64,000 nucleotides of DNA from Methanomicrobiaceae archaeon. GTDB taxonomy: Archaea; Halobacteriota; Methanomicrobia; Methanomicrobiales; Methanomicrobiaceae. The first letter of the stretch is position 1, and every line of letters starts with the position of its first letter. Positions 8,526-15,855 of this stretch are shown one piece after another. The position numbers and the translations under genes were made by a program. The DNA lies in contig JAFGKW010000028.1 in the NCBI GenBank assembly GCA_016928355.1, positions 55,905-119,904 of the forward strand. The letters run 5' to 3'. The notes under the pieces were generated by a model. The model did no database searches and had not been told where the DNA came from. It saw only the letters and a list, made by a program, of their open reading frames with translations.

Positions 8526-8930
8526 TCAGAGAAGCTTTTTGCCTGCCTCTGCACCGGGCATGCACTGGAAGACGCCGGTCACCTTCAGGATTAAGAGTCC
8601 CTTGCCGGGAAGGCCGGGTTTTCTCTCCTCGGTGTATGCCTTCATCTCATCGAGTTCGGGGCCGGATTTGACGACTGTTACATCCGCCTTAATCTGGTAG
8701 CAGCCCTTTGCACCGTCGCCGTAGATGTAAACCGCTGCCTTCGGGTTCTCCTCGACGTTTGCAAGGGTCTTTTGCATAAAGTTATCCTGGATCCAGATAG
8801 TCTCATCATCCTTGATACGGTATGCACCCATCGGTGCAACATTCGGGATGCCGTCCTTTGAGGCGGTCGCAAGCGGGAATGATTTCATCTTTCCGATTGC
8901 CTCTATAATTTCTTCTGTAAGTTTTACCAT
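8526..8930 (-). CDS. pyridoxamine 5'-phosphate oxidase-fold flavin protein
   Basis: A 134-residue protein of the FMN-binding split-barrel (PPOX) superfamily. Visible features are the N-terminal helix, FPLATASKDGIPNVAPMGAY (the first strands) and MQKTLANVEENPKAAVYIY (the conserved lid and flavin-binding region), as in small archaeal PPOX-like proteins. These bind FMN or F420 and reduce or oxidise varied substrates. It is much shorter than true PdxH and lacks its C-terminal arginine motif, so a role in vitamin B6 synthesis is unlikely. It is a single gene, and the start at 8930 gives the expected length. Confidence 0.85.
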   Translation of the reverse strand: MVKLTEEIIEAIGKMKSFPLATASKDGIPNVAPMGAYRIKDDETIWIQDNFMQKTLANVEENPKAAVYIYGDGAKGCYQIKADVTVVKSGPELDEMKAYTEERKPGLPGKGLLILKVTGVFQCMPGAEAGKKLL

Positions 8931-9015
8931 TCGCTTTCACTCCTGTTTAAGAGAGATAAACGGTCAGGATAATTATAGTTTTGCAAAAAGGGAAGAATAC
9001 GGGTTGAAAAACGGG

Positions 9016-9933
9016 TTAATCCCTCTTCTTTGTCTCCCAGCCTTTATCATAGGTGCCGGGCTCCATTACAACAATCTCAGGCCTGATTACAAGCCCCGTA
9101 TCGCTTCTCTGGTAATCCTCTGAGGATACTATCGCCTTTCCAATACAGACCAGTTCGCCCTTCTCCGTGATGACCGCGACCCGGGAGTTCTTTTTGTAGT
9201 TGTCCTTTTCGAGGATGCCGACCGCTGCAAGGACAGCACCGTGGCAGATGGCATCGACCGCCTTCTCCCTGATGACGACCTTTGGGAGGCTGTCGGCAAT
9301 CCTGTCGACCGGCAGGATGAGCTTTCTTAGCTCTTCCGGTTTCCCTTCTTTCACGTATTCGGCTGCATCACGGAGGTTGTGGAGCGTGACGCATTCATCC
9401 TCGGTAAACGGCCCGGATTTTGTCCTCCGTAGCTCGACCATCTGGCCCCCGGCACCCATCGCAAGTGCCATGTGGCGGCAAAGCAGCCGGATGTAAGTCC
9501 CGGCTTCACACTCTACACGCATCAGGACAAGCCTTCCCTTGATATCAAGGATCTCGAGGTCGTAGATCTCGCGTATCCTGAGCTGTCTCTTTACCGCACT
9601 CATCTTCGGAGGTCTCTGGTACTGGCGGCCTTTGAACTCCTCTGCAACATTCCGGATCTCTTCTTCGGGAACGTCCTTGTGAAGACGGAGCAGAGCGATA
9701 TACTCTTTCCTGTGGTTCAGGAGAACAGGTGCAAGCCGGACGGCCCGCCCGAGCATCAGCACCAGAACACCGGAGACCAAAGGGTCGAGAGTCCCGCCCT
9801 GCCCGGTCTTCACTCCGAGAATATCAGCCGCCCATGCTGCTGCCTGGTGGCTTGACGGCCCCTGCGGCTTGTCGAGGACTATCACACCGCATTTGAGTGA
9901 AGCATTCAGTTCAGGGTCGCTGAATTCAGTCAT
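9016..9933 (-). CDS. cbf5: archaeal Cbf5, tRNA/rRNA pseudouridine synthase
   Basis: A 305-residue catalytic subunit of the H/ACA ribonucleoprotein, which converts uridine to pseudouridine in rRNA at sites chosen by guide RNAs. The TruB-like domain begins GVIVLDKPQGPSSHQ. The catalytic aspartate is D50 in GGTLDPLVSG, and RPPKMSAVKRQLRIREIY is the usual substrate-binding stretch. A PUA domain fills the last 80 residues (MEPGTYDKGW). I start at the ATG at 9933; the open frame reaches a TTG seven codons earlier. It overlaps the upstream hemD stop by 8 bases, so the two are translationally coupled. Confidence 0.95.
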   Translation of the reverse strand: MTEFSDPELNASLKCGVIVLDKPQGPSSHQAAAWAADILGVKTGQGGTLDPLVSGVLVLMLGRAVRLAPVLLNHRKEYIALLRLHKDVPEEEIRNVAEEFKGRQYQRPPKMSAVKRQLRIREIYDLEILDIKGRLVLMRVECEAGTYIRLLCRHMALAMGAGGQMVELRRTKSGPFTEDECVTLHNLRDAAEYVKEGKPEELRKLILPVDRIADSLPKVVIREKAVDAICHGAVLAAVGILEKDNYKKNSRVAVITEKGELVCIGKAIVSSEDYQRSDTGLVIRPEIVVMEPGTYDKGWETKKRD

Positions 9934-10621
9934 TTTGCTGGTCCCTGCCTTCAAGGTATTTGTTCAGTGCTTCAAGTGTCCCTGTAAGCGACCCGTCGCC
10001 GGTCACATCCGGAGGACATCCTCCAAGCTCCATCGCCTTTCCGGTTACATCCCCTATTGCAATCCGGAGAACCTTCGCATCCTTATTCCATACTGCGTTT
10101 TTAAACGAGCCTGCACTCGTGAAGAGAATTGCATCAGCGCCCTCAAGATCGAGCTTCTCACCGGTCGGCTCTAGCCCGTAGATCCTTGTTTCAGACGCGA
10201 TTCCTCCTTTTTCCTCAATTGAGCTGATAAGCTGCGGGTTTGGGACATCAGCCCTGGGAATACCGATCTTTTTTCCCCAGATCCAGTCTCCGAGGTATGG
10301 TGCAAAATCTTTTGAATAAAAATCAGGGAGTGTCTCGCAGTCGAATCCCATGTCCGTAAGCGTTTTTGCAGTCTGAGGGCCGATTGTAACAATCCTTGGG
10401 CGGACCTGCAGAAGGAGGCCTATTACCTGTGCGGGAAGGGCGCTTGTAAAAAATATGCAGTCAAATTCTTCTCTGTTCGCCGCGGATACGAACTCCGTGA
10501 CGGCATCCTCATAGACCCTTGCGTTCAGCGGGGATACCGTATAGCATTCGTGCCCGTATTTTTTGCAGGTATCGGCGTCCTGTCCTGCCTTTTCACGAAG
10601 CCTTGTGACTGCAATCCTCAT
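9926..10621 (-). CDS. hemD: uroporphyrinogen-III synthase
   Basis: A 231-residue enzyme that closes and inverts ring D of hydroxymethylbilane to give uroporphyrinogen III. This is the precursor of siroheme and of the methanogen cofactors F430 and cobamides. The sequence starts MRIAVTRLREKAGQD, as in the family. It contains the DCIFFTSALPAQVIGLLL and DAILFTSAGSFKNAV stretches that correspond to the two lobes of the fold, and VTIGPQTAKTLTDMGF. Family conservation is low, but length and pattern agree. It heads a two-gene operon with cbf5, a pairing with no obvious metabolic link. Confidence 0.88.
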   Translation of the reverse strand: MRIAVTRLREKAGQDADTCKKYGHECYTVSPLNARVYEDAVTEFVSAANREEFDCIFFTSALPAQVIGLLLQVRPRIVTIGPQTAKTLTDMGFDCETLPDFYSKDFAPYLGDWIWGKKIGIPRADVPNPQLISSIEEKGGIASETRIYGLEPTGEKLDLEGADAILFTSAGSFKNAVWNKDAKVLRIAIGDVTGKAMELGGCPPDVTGDGSLTGTLEALNKYLEGRDQQND

Positions 10622-10725
10622 TGTCCAGAGATTAAGAGATATAAGATTAAATAATCTGCCAATCCTCCCGGTTAAAAACGCTGCATTTTATATCTACCGG
10701 GTTTGAATTATCTTCCGGGGACAGA

Positions 10726-11931
10726 ATGTACGATATAATCGCCGGGGTTCTTATCGGGGTGATTCTGGGGAGTATCAGCGGGCTTATTCCTGGTATACAC
10801 GCGAACACCATGGCCGGGATTCTTCTATCGACACAAGGGGCAGTCCTTTTCATCGTCGGACCTGCCGCACTTGCAGTATCAATGTTCTCTGCACTTGTAA
10901 CGCATACTTTCCTTGACGCTGTCCCTGCAACATTTCTCGGGATACCCGATCCCGATACAGCAATATCCGTTCTTCCGTCCCACAGGATGTGCCTTGAAGG
11001 AAGGGCAGAAGAGGCTGTTCGCCTCTCTGCAATAGGGGGAGCTGTCGGCTGTGCGATATCGATGCCGATTTTTGCAGTATTCTATTTTCTCCTTCCCTCT
11101 CTCCAGGGATATATCGACTGGTGGATAGGTATTATTCTCATAATATTCGCAGGAATCCTCATCCTCCAGTCGGAGTCTCCGGAATGGTCTTTTGCGGTAT
11201 TTGTCGTCTCAGGGATACTCGGCCTGCTCACGTTCCGGTACAGCTGGCTCTCGTGGAACCTCCTTGGCGAATCTTCACTCCTGATGCCGCTCCTTACAGG
11301 ATTGTTTGGGATATCGGTGCTCCTGTATACAAAACAGGGCGAGATGCCTTTTCAGGAATATAAGGGTATTGCCCTTTCCGGAGGGGATATTGCAAAGAGT
11401 GGAACTGCCGGGACAATTGCCGGTGCTACGGTCGGCTGGCTTCCCGGCCTGTCCAATGCATCCGCAAACGCGATACTTGCCTCTGTATTCAGGATCGAAA
11501 AGGAGGGTGAGGGATTCATAACCGCCACAGGTGCGGCAAATACGGCAAATGCCTTCCTCGCCCTTGCGGCATTCTATGCCTTGTCAAGGACGAGAAACGG
11601 TGTGATGGTGGCTCTTTCGCAGGGAGATATTCCGCCGGTGACAACCCTTATCCTGGCAGGAACACTGGCCGCATTTGCCGCATTCATGATTACCATTCTT
11701 CTCTCTGGCAGTGCTTCGCTATTCTCGGGAATTGATGCAAGGAAACTTGGGTTTGCCGTGATTTCATTTGTAACGATTCTATGCTTCGCCTTCACGGGGC
11801 CGTTTGGCCTTGTCATTCTTGTCCTTGCCACGATGACGGGTATCGTCCCTTATTATGTGAATATACGAAGGGTGCCCTGCATAGGTGCGGTAATGATCCC
11901 TGTTATCTGCTGGTCATTTGGCCTGATGTAG
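10726..11931 (+). CDS. TctA/DUF112-family permease
   Basis: A 401-residue integral membrane protein with about ten helices, of the tripartite tricarboxylate transporter TctA superfamily (archaeal DUF112 branch). The duplicated Gly-rich motif is seen near the N-terminus (GSISGLIPGIHANTMAGILL) and again in the middle (AGATVGWLPGLSNASANAIL). No TctB or TctC partner is encoded next to it, as is usual for the archaeal stand-alone form, whose substrate is unknown. A GGGGA motif lies before the ATG. It is divergent from hemD-cbf5, sharing a 104-base intergenic space. Confidence 0.85.
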   Translation: MYDIIAGVLIGVILGSISGLIPGIHANTMAGILLSTQGAVLFIVGPAALAVSMFSALVTHTFLDAVPATFLGIPDPDTAISVLPSHRMCLEGRAEEAVRLSAIGGAVGCAISMPIFAVFYFLLPSLQGYIDWWIGIILIIFAGILILQSESPEWSFAVFVVSGILGLLTFRYSWLSWNLLGESSLLMPLLTGLFGISVLLYTKQGEMPFQEYKGIALSGGDIAKSGTAGTIAGATVGWLPGLSNASANAILASVFRIEKEGEGFITATGAANTANAFLALAAFYALSRTRNGVMVALSQGDIPPVTTLILAGTLAAFAAFMITILLSGSASLFSGIDARKLGFAVISFVTILCFAFTGPFGLVILVLATMTGIVPYYVNIRRVPCIGAVMIPVICWSFGLM

Positions 11932-11947
11932 GTAAAAAAAGTGGCTT

Positions 11948-12874
11948 TTAGATCGCTGCAAAGGCGAGGTATATGTATATGGCATATGCTGCAAGGAGTA
12001 AGAGACCGAAAGCCCGCGTTGCCTTTTTGGATCTCGTAAAGAGAAGGATTGCAGCAACCGAGAATCCTGCCATTATCAGAACTTCTGAAAAATAGGGGAC
12101 TGCAATAGGTGTAATCAGCGATCCTGCTCCGAGAACTAAGAGAAGGTTGAAGATGTTGCTACCGAGGATGTTGCCTGTGGATATCCCGTGCTGACCCTTC
12201 AAAACTGCGACAAGCGAGGTTGCAAGTTCAGGAAGGGAAGTCCCCACAGCGACCATCGAGATCCCTATAACATAATCCGGGATCCCAAATGTCTGGGCGA
12301 TCGAGGTTGCACTGATGAGTAGTATCCTCGATCCGATGACGACACCTGCAATTCCCCCGGCGATATACAGGTAATCCAGGTATCCGTGAACCTCGATCTT
12401 TTCGCTGTTACTCTTTCCCTTTTTCCAGTTACAATATATTATCGCAGCGAATACGGCAAGGAAGGTTATTCCTGCAGGGATTCCGAGAGGTGTGAAGAAC
12501 GCGAATACGAGGAATACAGCCGTTGCAATAAGCATCATCACGTAATCACTGAAAACTGGGTCTTTCATCAGGCATCCCTTGCAGGAGAGGACCGCAGGCG
12601 CAACTATGGCACAGACTGCAAGGACAAGGGCGATGTTTGCAATATTGCTCCCTATTACATTTCCCAGTGCGATACCTGGTGTCCCTTCTATGAGGGCGTT
12701 GATGCTGACGACGAACTCGGGGAGGGATGTACCGAATGCGATTACTGTCAGCCCGATAGTTCCCGGGGAAACACCGAATCTGGTTGCAAGTCCGGCTCCT
12801 CCTGAAACAAAGAAGTCAGCGCCTTTGATAAGGAGTGCCAGACCCGCTATGAAGAGCAATATCTCTATAAACAT
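11948..12874 (-). CDS. calcium/sodium antiporter, CaCA family
   Basis: A 308-residue membrane exchanger of the YrbG/NCX type, made of two inverted halves of about five helices. Both alpha repeats are clear: VIAFGTSLPEFVVS with GNVIGSNIANIALVL in the first half, and MVAVGTSLPELATS with GNILGSNIFNLLLVLG in the second. These residues form the cation sites. The protein probably exports Ca2+ in exchange for Na+. It is a single gene whose 3' end faces the end of the TctA-like gene with only 16 bases between. Length is normal for the family. Confidence 0.94.
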   Translation of the reverse strand: MFIEILLFIAGLALLIKGADFFVSGGAGLATRFGVSPGTIGLTVIAFGTSLPEFVVSINALIEGTPGIALGNVIGSNIANIALVLAVCAIVAPAVLSCKGCLMKDPVFSDYVMMLIATAVFLVFAFFTPLGIPAGITFLAVFAAIIYCNWKKGKSNSEKIEVHGYLDYLYIAGGIAGVVIGSRILLISATSIAQTFGIPDYVIGISMVAVGTSLPELATSLVAVLKGQHGISTGNILGSNIFNLLLVLGAGSLITPIAVPYFSEVLIMAGFSVAAILLFTRSKKATRAFGLLLLAAYAIYIYLAFAAI

Positions 12875-12976
12875 GATTTAACTCTGATTGAATCTTTTCC
12901 AGCTGAAATTTAGTGTTTTTATCCCGCTTTTCAGATGCTATAATTAAATAGGATATTTATCGATTAATGTATTGTC

Positions 12977-13846
12977 ATGCAGAGATACTGGTTCGGGGAT
13001 ATAGAAGATAACGGAGAATGCAGGCCATTTAAAGGAGAGCCTGAAGAAATGATCGAAAGATGCCGCTCAATTGAGTCCGATATGAAGGCTTACATGCCCT
13101 TGTCGATGGCTAAGGCCGTTGAATGCAGCGGGATATCCACCCGCGAGGAGTATATCGGTGTGCTAAGGAAGGTCTGTATCTCCCTTGCCCGTGAAAAGAT
13201 AACGAGACATTATAGTGCCGGGGATCTCGAGCTTATCCAGATGGTCCGGATGCTCAACGAACTTGACCATGTGATAAACCTCCTTGTCGAGAGGGGGATG
13301 GAATGGTATATAGTGAAGAATCCGGACTTTTCAAGAAAATATAAAAATATGAACCAGAAGAAGGTCATCGGCATGATGCGGCGCCAGAAGAGGTCAGGTC
13401 TCTCGTCCATTGCTGCAGAGATAGATGCTCTCTCCGATAAAAGGACCCGGCTGATGAAGGAGATCTCTGCACGGGCTGCAGACGTTGCGCCTAACTGCAG
13501 TGAGATCGTTGGCGGTCTTGTGGCTGCAAGGCTGATATCGTCCGCCGGGAGTCTCAGGGACCTGGCGTTTCTGCCCGCATCAGCGATACAGGTTACAGGA
13601 GCCGAGAGTGCCCTGTTTTCCCACCTGAAGGGGGGAACGCCATCTCCCAAACATGGCATAATCTTCCAGCACAGGCGTGTACATAATGCCGACAAGTCCG
13701 TAAGGGGGAAGGTTGCAAGGGTTGTCGCGGGAAAACTTGGTATTGCCGCCCGTATTGATTATTTCAGGGGTGAGGCTGATGAGGAGTTCCTGGAGAAGGC
13801 CCAGGAGAGAATAGATGCCGTATTTACCGGAGGTGAAGCCGAATGA
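12977..13846 (+). CDS. nop5: Nop5 (Nop56/58) C/D-box RNP core protein
   Basis: A 289-residue scaffold of the archaeal box C/D ribonucleoprotein. It bridges L7Ae-bound guide RNA and fibrillarin for 2'-O-methylation of rRNA and tRNA. The Nop domain is clear: AARLISSAGSLRDLAFLPAS, then IQVTGAESALFSHLKGGTPSPKHG, a hallmark of the family. The preceding residues form the coiled-coil segment. The protein is shorter than eukaryotic forms and lacks their Lys-rich tail. It overlaps the fibrillarin gene by four bases, the usual archaeal arrangement. A TATAATTAAATAGG stretch about 40 bases upstream may be the promoter. Confidence 0.95.
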   Translation: MQRYWFGDIEDNGECRPFKGEPEEMIERCRSIESDMKAYMPLSMAKAVECSGISTREEYIGVLRKVCISLAREKITRHYSAGDLELIQMVRMLNELDHVINLLVERGMEWYIVKNPDFSRKYKNMNQKKVIGMMRRQKRSGLSSIAAEIDALSDKRTRLMKEISARAADVAPNCSEIVGGLVAARLISSAGSLRDLAFLPASAIQVTGAESALFSHLKGGTPSPKHGIIFQHRRVHNADKSVRGKVARVVAGKLGIAARIDYFRGEADEEFLEKAQERIDAVFTGGEAE

Positions 13847-14445
13847 TAAGGATTGGAAATGTGATAGTCTCCGAAGGCAGAGGCGGTGTGTACGGTGAAA
13901 AGATACTTAAGGGTTACCGTGTCTGGGATCCTTATAGGAGCAAATTCGCAGCACTTGCAAGGATAAACGAGGAAACCGATCTTGAAAGCGGGTGGGACGT
14001 CCTCTATCTCGGGGCTGCAAACGGCACGACAGTCTCTCATTTTGCAGATTATGTAAGGACCGTCTATGCTGTAGAGTTTGCTCCAAGGCCGATGCAGGAC
14101 TTAATAGAGGTCTCTGAAAGGAGGAAGAATATTGTTCCAATAATGGCTGATGCGACACGTCCGGGGGAATATGCGGCCTTTGTCAGTGAAGTTGATATGG
14201 TATACCAGGATGTAGCCCAGCCGAACCAGGCGGATATTGCCATATCGAGCCTTCCGTTCCTGAAGAAAGGAGGTATACTCATTCTCATGCTCAAGACGAG
14301 GAGCGTGGATGTATGCGAAACCCCGGAGAGTGTCTTCGAAGAATCAAAGGCTGTTCTCGAATCCTGCGGCCTTGAAATCGTGTTTACATGCTGGCTTAAG
14401 CCTTATCATAAAGACCATGCATGCATTGTCTGCAAAAAGTCATAA
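13843..14445 (+). CDS. flpA: fibrillarin-like rRNA/tRNA 2'-O-methyltransferase
   Basis: A 200-residue SAM-dependent methyltransferase, the catalytic subunit of the box C/D RNP. Motif I (VLYLGAANGTTVSHFADYV), the acidic SAM-ribose contact (VYAVEFAPRPMQDL) and the VDMVYQDVAQPNQADI stretch with the catalytic Asp are all present. ILMLKTRSVDV contributes the Lys of the catalytic triad region. The length is slightly shorter than in other archaea (about 210-230) because the N-terminal domain is compact. The start overlaps the nop5 stop (ATGA), so the two subunits are co-translated. Confidence 0.95.
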   Translation: MIRIGNVIVSEGRGGVYGEKILKGYRVWDPYRSKFAALARINEETDLESGWDVLYLGAANGTTVSHFADYVRTVYAVEFAPRPMQDLIEVSERRKNIVPIMADATRPGEYAAFVSEVDMVYQDVAQPNQADIAISSLPFLKKGGILILMLKTRSVDVCETPESVFEESKAVLESCGLEIVFTCWLKPYHKDHACIVCKKS

Positions 14446-14460
14446 ACTGCGGAGGGGTTT

Positions 14461-15168
14461 ATGAAGCGCCTGATATATCTGAACGCATTCTCCTTTCTTT
14501 TAATAGTTTTATTTGTCGCAATCCTGATTCTGCTCCTTCCTCTTCTGTTTCTTGGAATTATAGGTGGTGCACTCTCAAAGCTCGGCTTTGGATTTGCCGG
14601 AATAGTGTTGATCCTGGCCGGAACTATTGCAGGGAGTTTCTTCAATATACCTGTTCTAAGGATTAAATCGGCTCCTGGGGTCGTCCGTGTCCCTCACGGC
14701 CGGCTGATGGACAGCCGTTACCAGCCGCAGGTACCTGGGGGGATTACGGTCATTGCAGTTAATATCGGGGGTGCTGTTGTGCCTTTTCTGGTTTCATTAT
14801 ATCTGGTTTTCAGGGTGATTCTGTTTCAGGAAGCCGGATTTCTCCTTTATTCGGTACCGGCTGGGGTCCTGGTGGTATCTGCCGTTACATACCTTGCAGC
14901 CCGTCCTGTTCCAGGGATGGGAATAGGTGTTCCTCTATTGATTCCTCCTCTATCTGCATTGCTGTGTGGCCTGATACTCTCATTCGATGTTTCGGAAACA
15001 GCTCCGGTAATTGCGTATGTCGGCGGAACCATGGGTACTCTGATCGGTGCCGATCTTTTGAATTTGCAGAAAATGAAGGATTCCGGGGCTGAGATGGTCT
15101 CAATAGGTGGTGCCGGAACCTTTGACGGGATCTTCCTTACCGGAATAATTGCAGCTCTGCTGGCCTGA
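14461..15168 (+). CDS. DUF1614-family membrane protein
   Basis: A 235-residue integral membrane protein with about seven helices, matching the uncharacterised DUF1614 family. Typical features are the long first hydrophobic stretch (LIVLFVAILILLLPLLFLGI), the Gly-rich GGITVIAVNIGGAVVPFLVS, and the ending with YVGGTMGTLIGADLLNL and SIGGAGTFDGIFLTGIIAALLA. It starts 15 bases after flpA with GGAGG right before the ATG (14451-14455), so it is probably the last gene of the nop5-flpA transcript. Family members are common in methanogens and thermophilic bacteria; no function is known. Confidence 0.85.
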   Translation: MKRLIYLNAFSFLLIVLFVAILILLLPLLFLGIIGGALSKLGFGFAGIVLILAGTIAGSFFNIPVLRIKSAPGVVRVPHGRLMDSRYQPQVPGGITVIAVNIGGAVVPFLVSLYLVFRVILFQEAGFLLYSVPAGVLVVSAVTYLAARPVPGMGIGVPLLIPPLSALLCGLILSFDVSETAPVIAYVGGTMGTLIGADLLNLQKMKDSGAEMVSIGGAGTFDGIFLTGIIAALLA

Positions 15169-15214
15169 AAGATTCTAAAATTACAAACTCTATCTGGTTA
15201 AAAAATAAAAAACA

Positions 15215-15287
15215 TAGTCCGGAGCAGATTCGAACTGCTGTCGCAAGATCCAGAGTCTCACATGATTGACCGCTACACTACCGGACT
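15215..15287 (-). tRNA. tRNA-Gln (CTG)
   Basis: On the minus strand the acceptor stem AGTCCGG/CCGGACT pairs fully, with discriminator A. The T-stem AGCAG/CTGCT encloses TTCGAAT. The anticodon loop CTCTGGA gives anticodon CTG, and its stem contains two G-U-type pairs. CCA is not encoded. Confidence 0.93.
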
Positions 15288-15855
15288 TCCTAATTGTGCC
15301 ATCACATTTTTGTTCTCAGTACTAATTAATCTGACGAATTAGGCCGGCAGAAATCTATTATCCTAACTATGATCTATTCCGGCTTGTAAGTCATTGTTGT
15401 AATATTGGTGGGGGGCGCATGAGGATGTGGCCGGACGGAATATTTTTTGGGAGGAAATGCCCTTTTGCATGGCTCTGTGGTTATTCTGCGGCCCTATAAT
15501 CAGCGCACATGGATATGGGGTAAGTATATTTTGTATTTTTTAAATAGGCGTTTAAATTCATGGTTTTGCAAATACCGCCATTTGACGAAATCCGGTGGTG
15601 TTAATGAGCCTTTTTCGGCAGGGTTTTTCAACGTTGGTGATCTATGTTAAAACAAGGACACTCCGGCTCTCGATTTTGGTCTCTTTATATTTCCCCTTTG
15701 GAGTTTTCAACCACAAAGGATATATTATGTGTTCCACAAATACTGCTGTATATTCCGTCGTTCGGAGTATGGGGCAAGGTGAATCAATATTCGACATTTG
15801 TCGAAAGTTGGTTGATTGCCTGATCCTTGAAAAGGAATTAACTAAGGAGGTTTAA
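15288..15855 (+). promoter_or_regulatory. long upstream region and leader of the S-layer gene
   Basis: These 568 bases hold no gene I can support; the short open frames lack conserved character. Several TATA-like stretches occur: AAGTATATTTTG near 15523, CTTTATATTTCC near 15683 and GGATATATTATG near 15718. The last two would give leaders of roughly 100-150 bases. A near-perfect Shine-Dalgarno, AAGGAGGT, lies at 15844-15851, 4 bases before the ATG, as expected for a very highly expressed gene. Confidence 0.5.

Noticed and set aside
15595..15855. 86-codon ORF ending directly before the S-layer ATG
   Set aside because: It shares the phase of the S-layer gene with a stop right before it, but has no ribosome site and an amino-acid pattern unlike a protein; it is more likely leader sequence.
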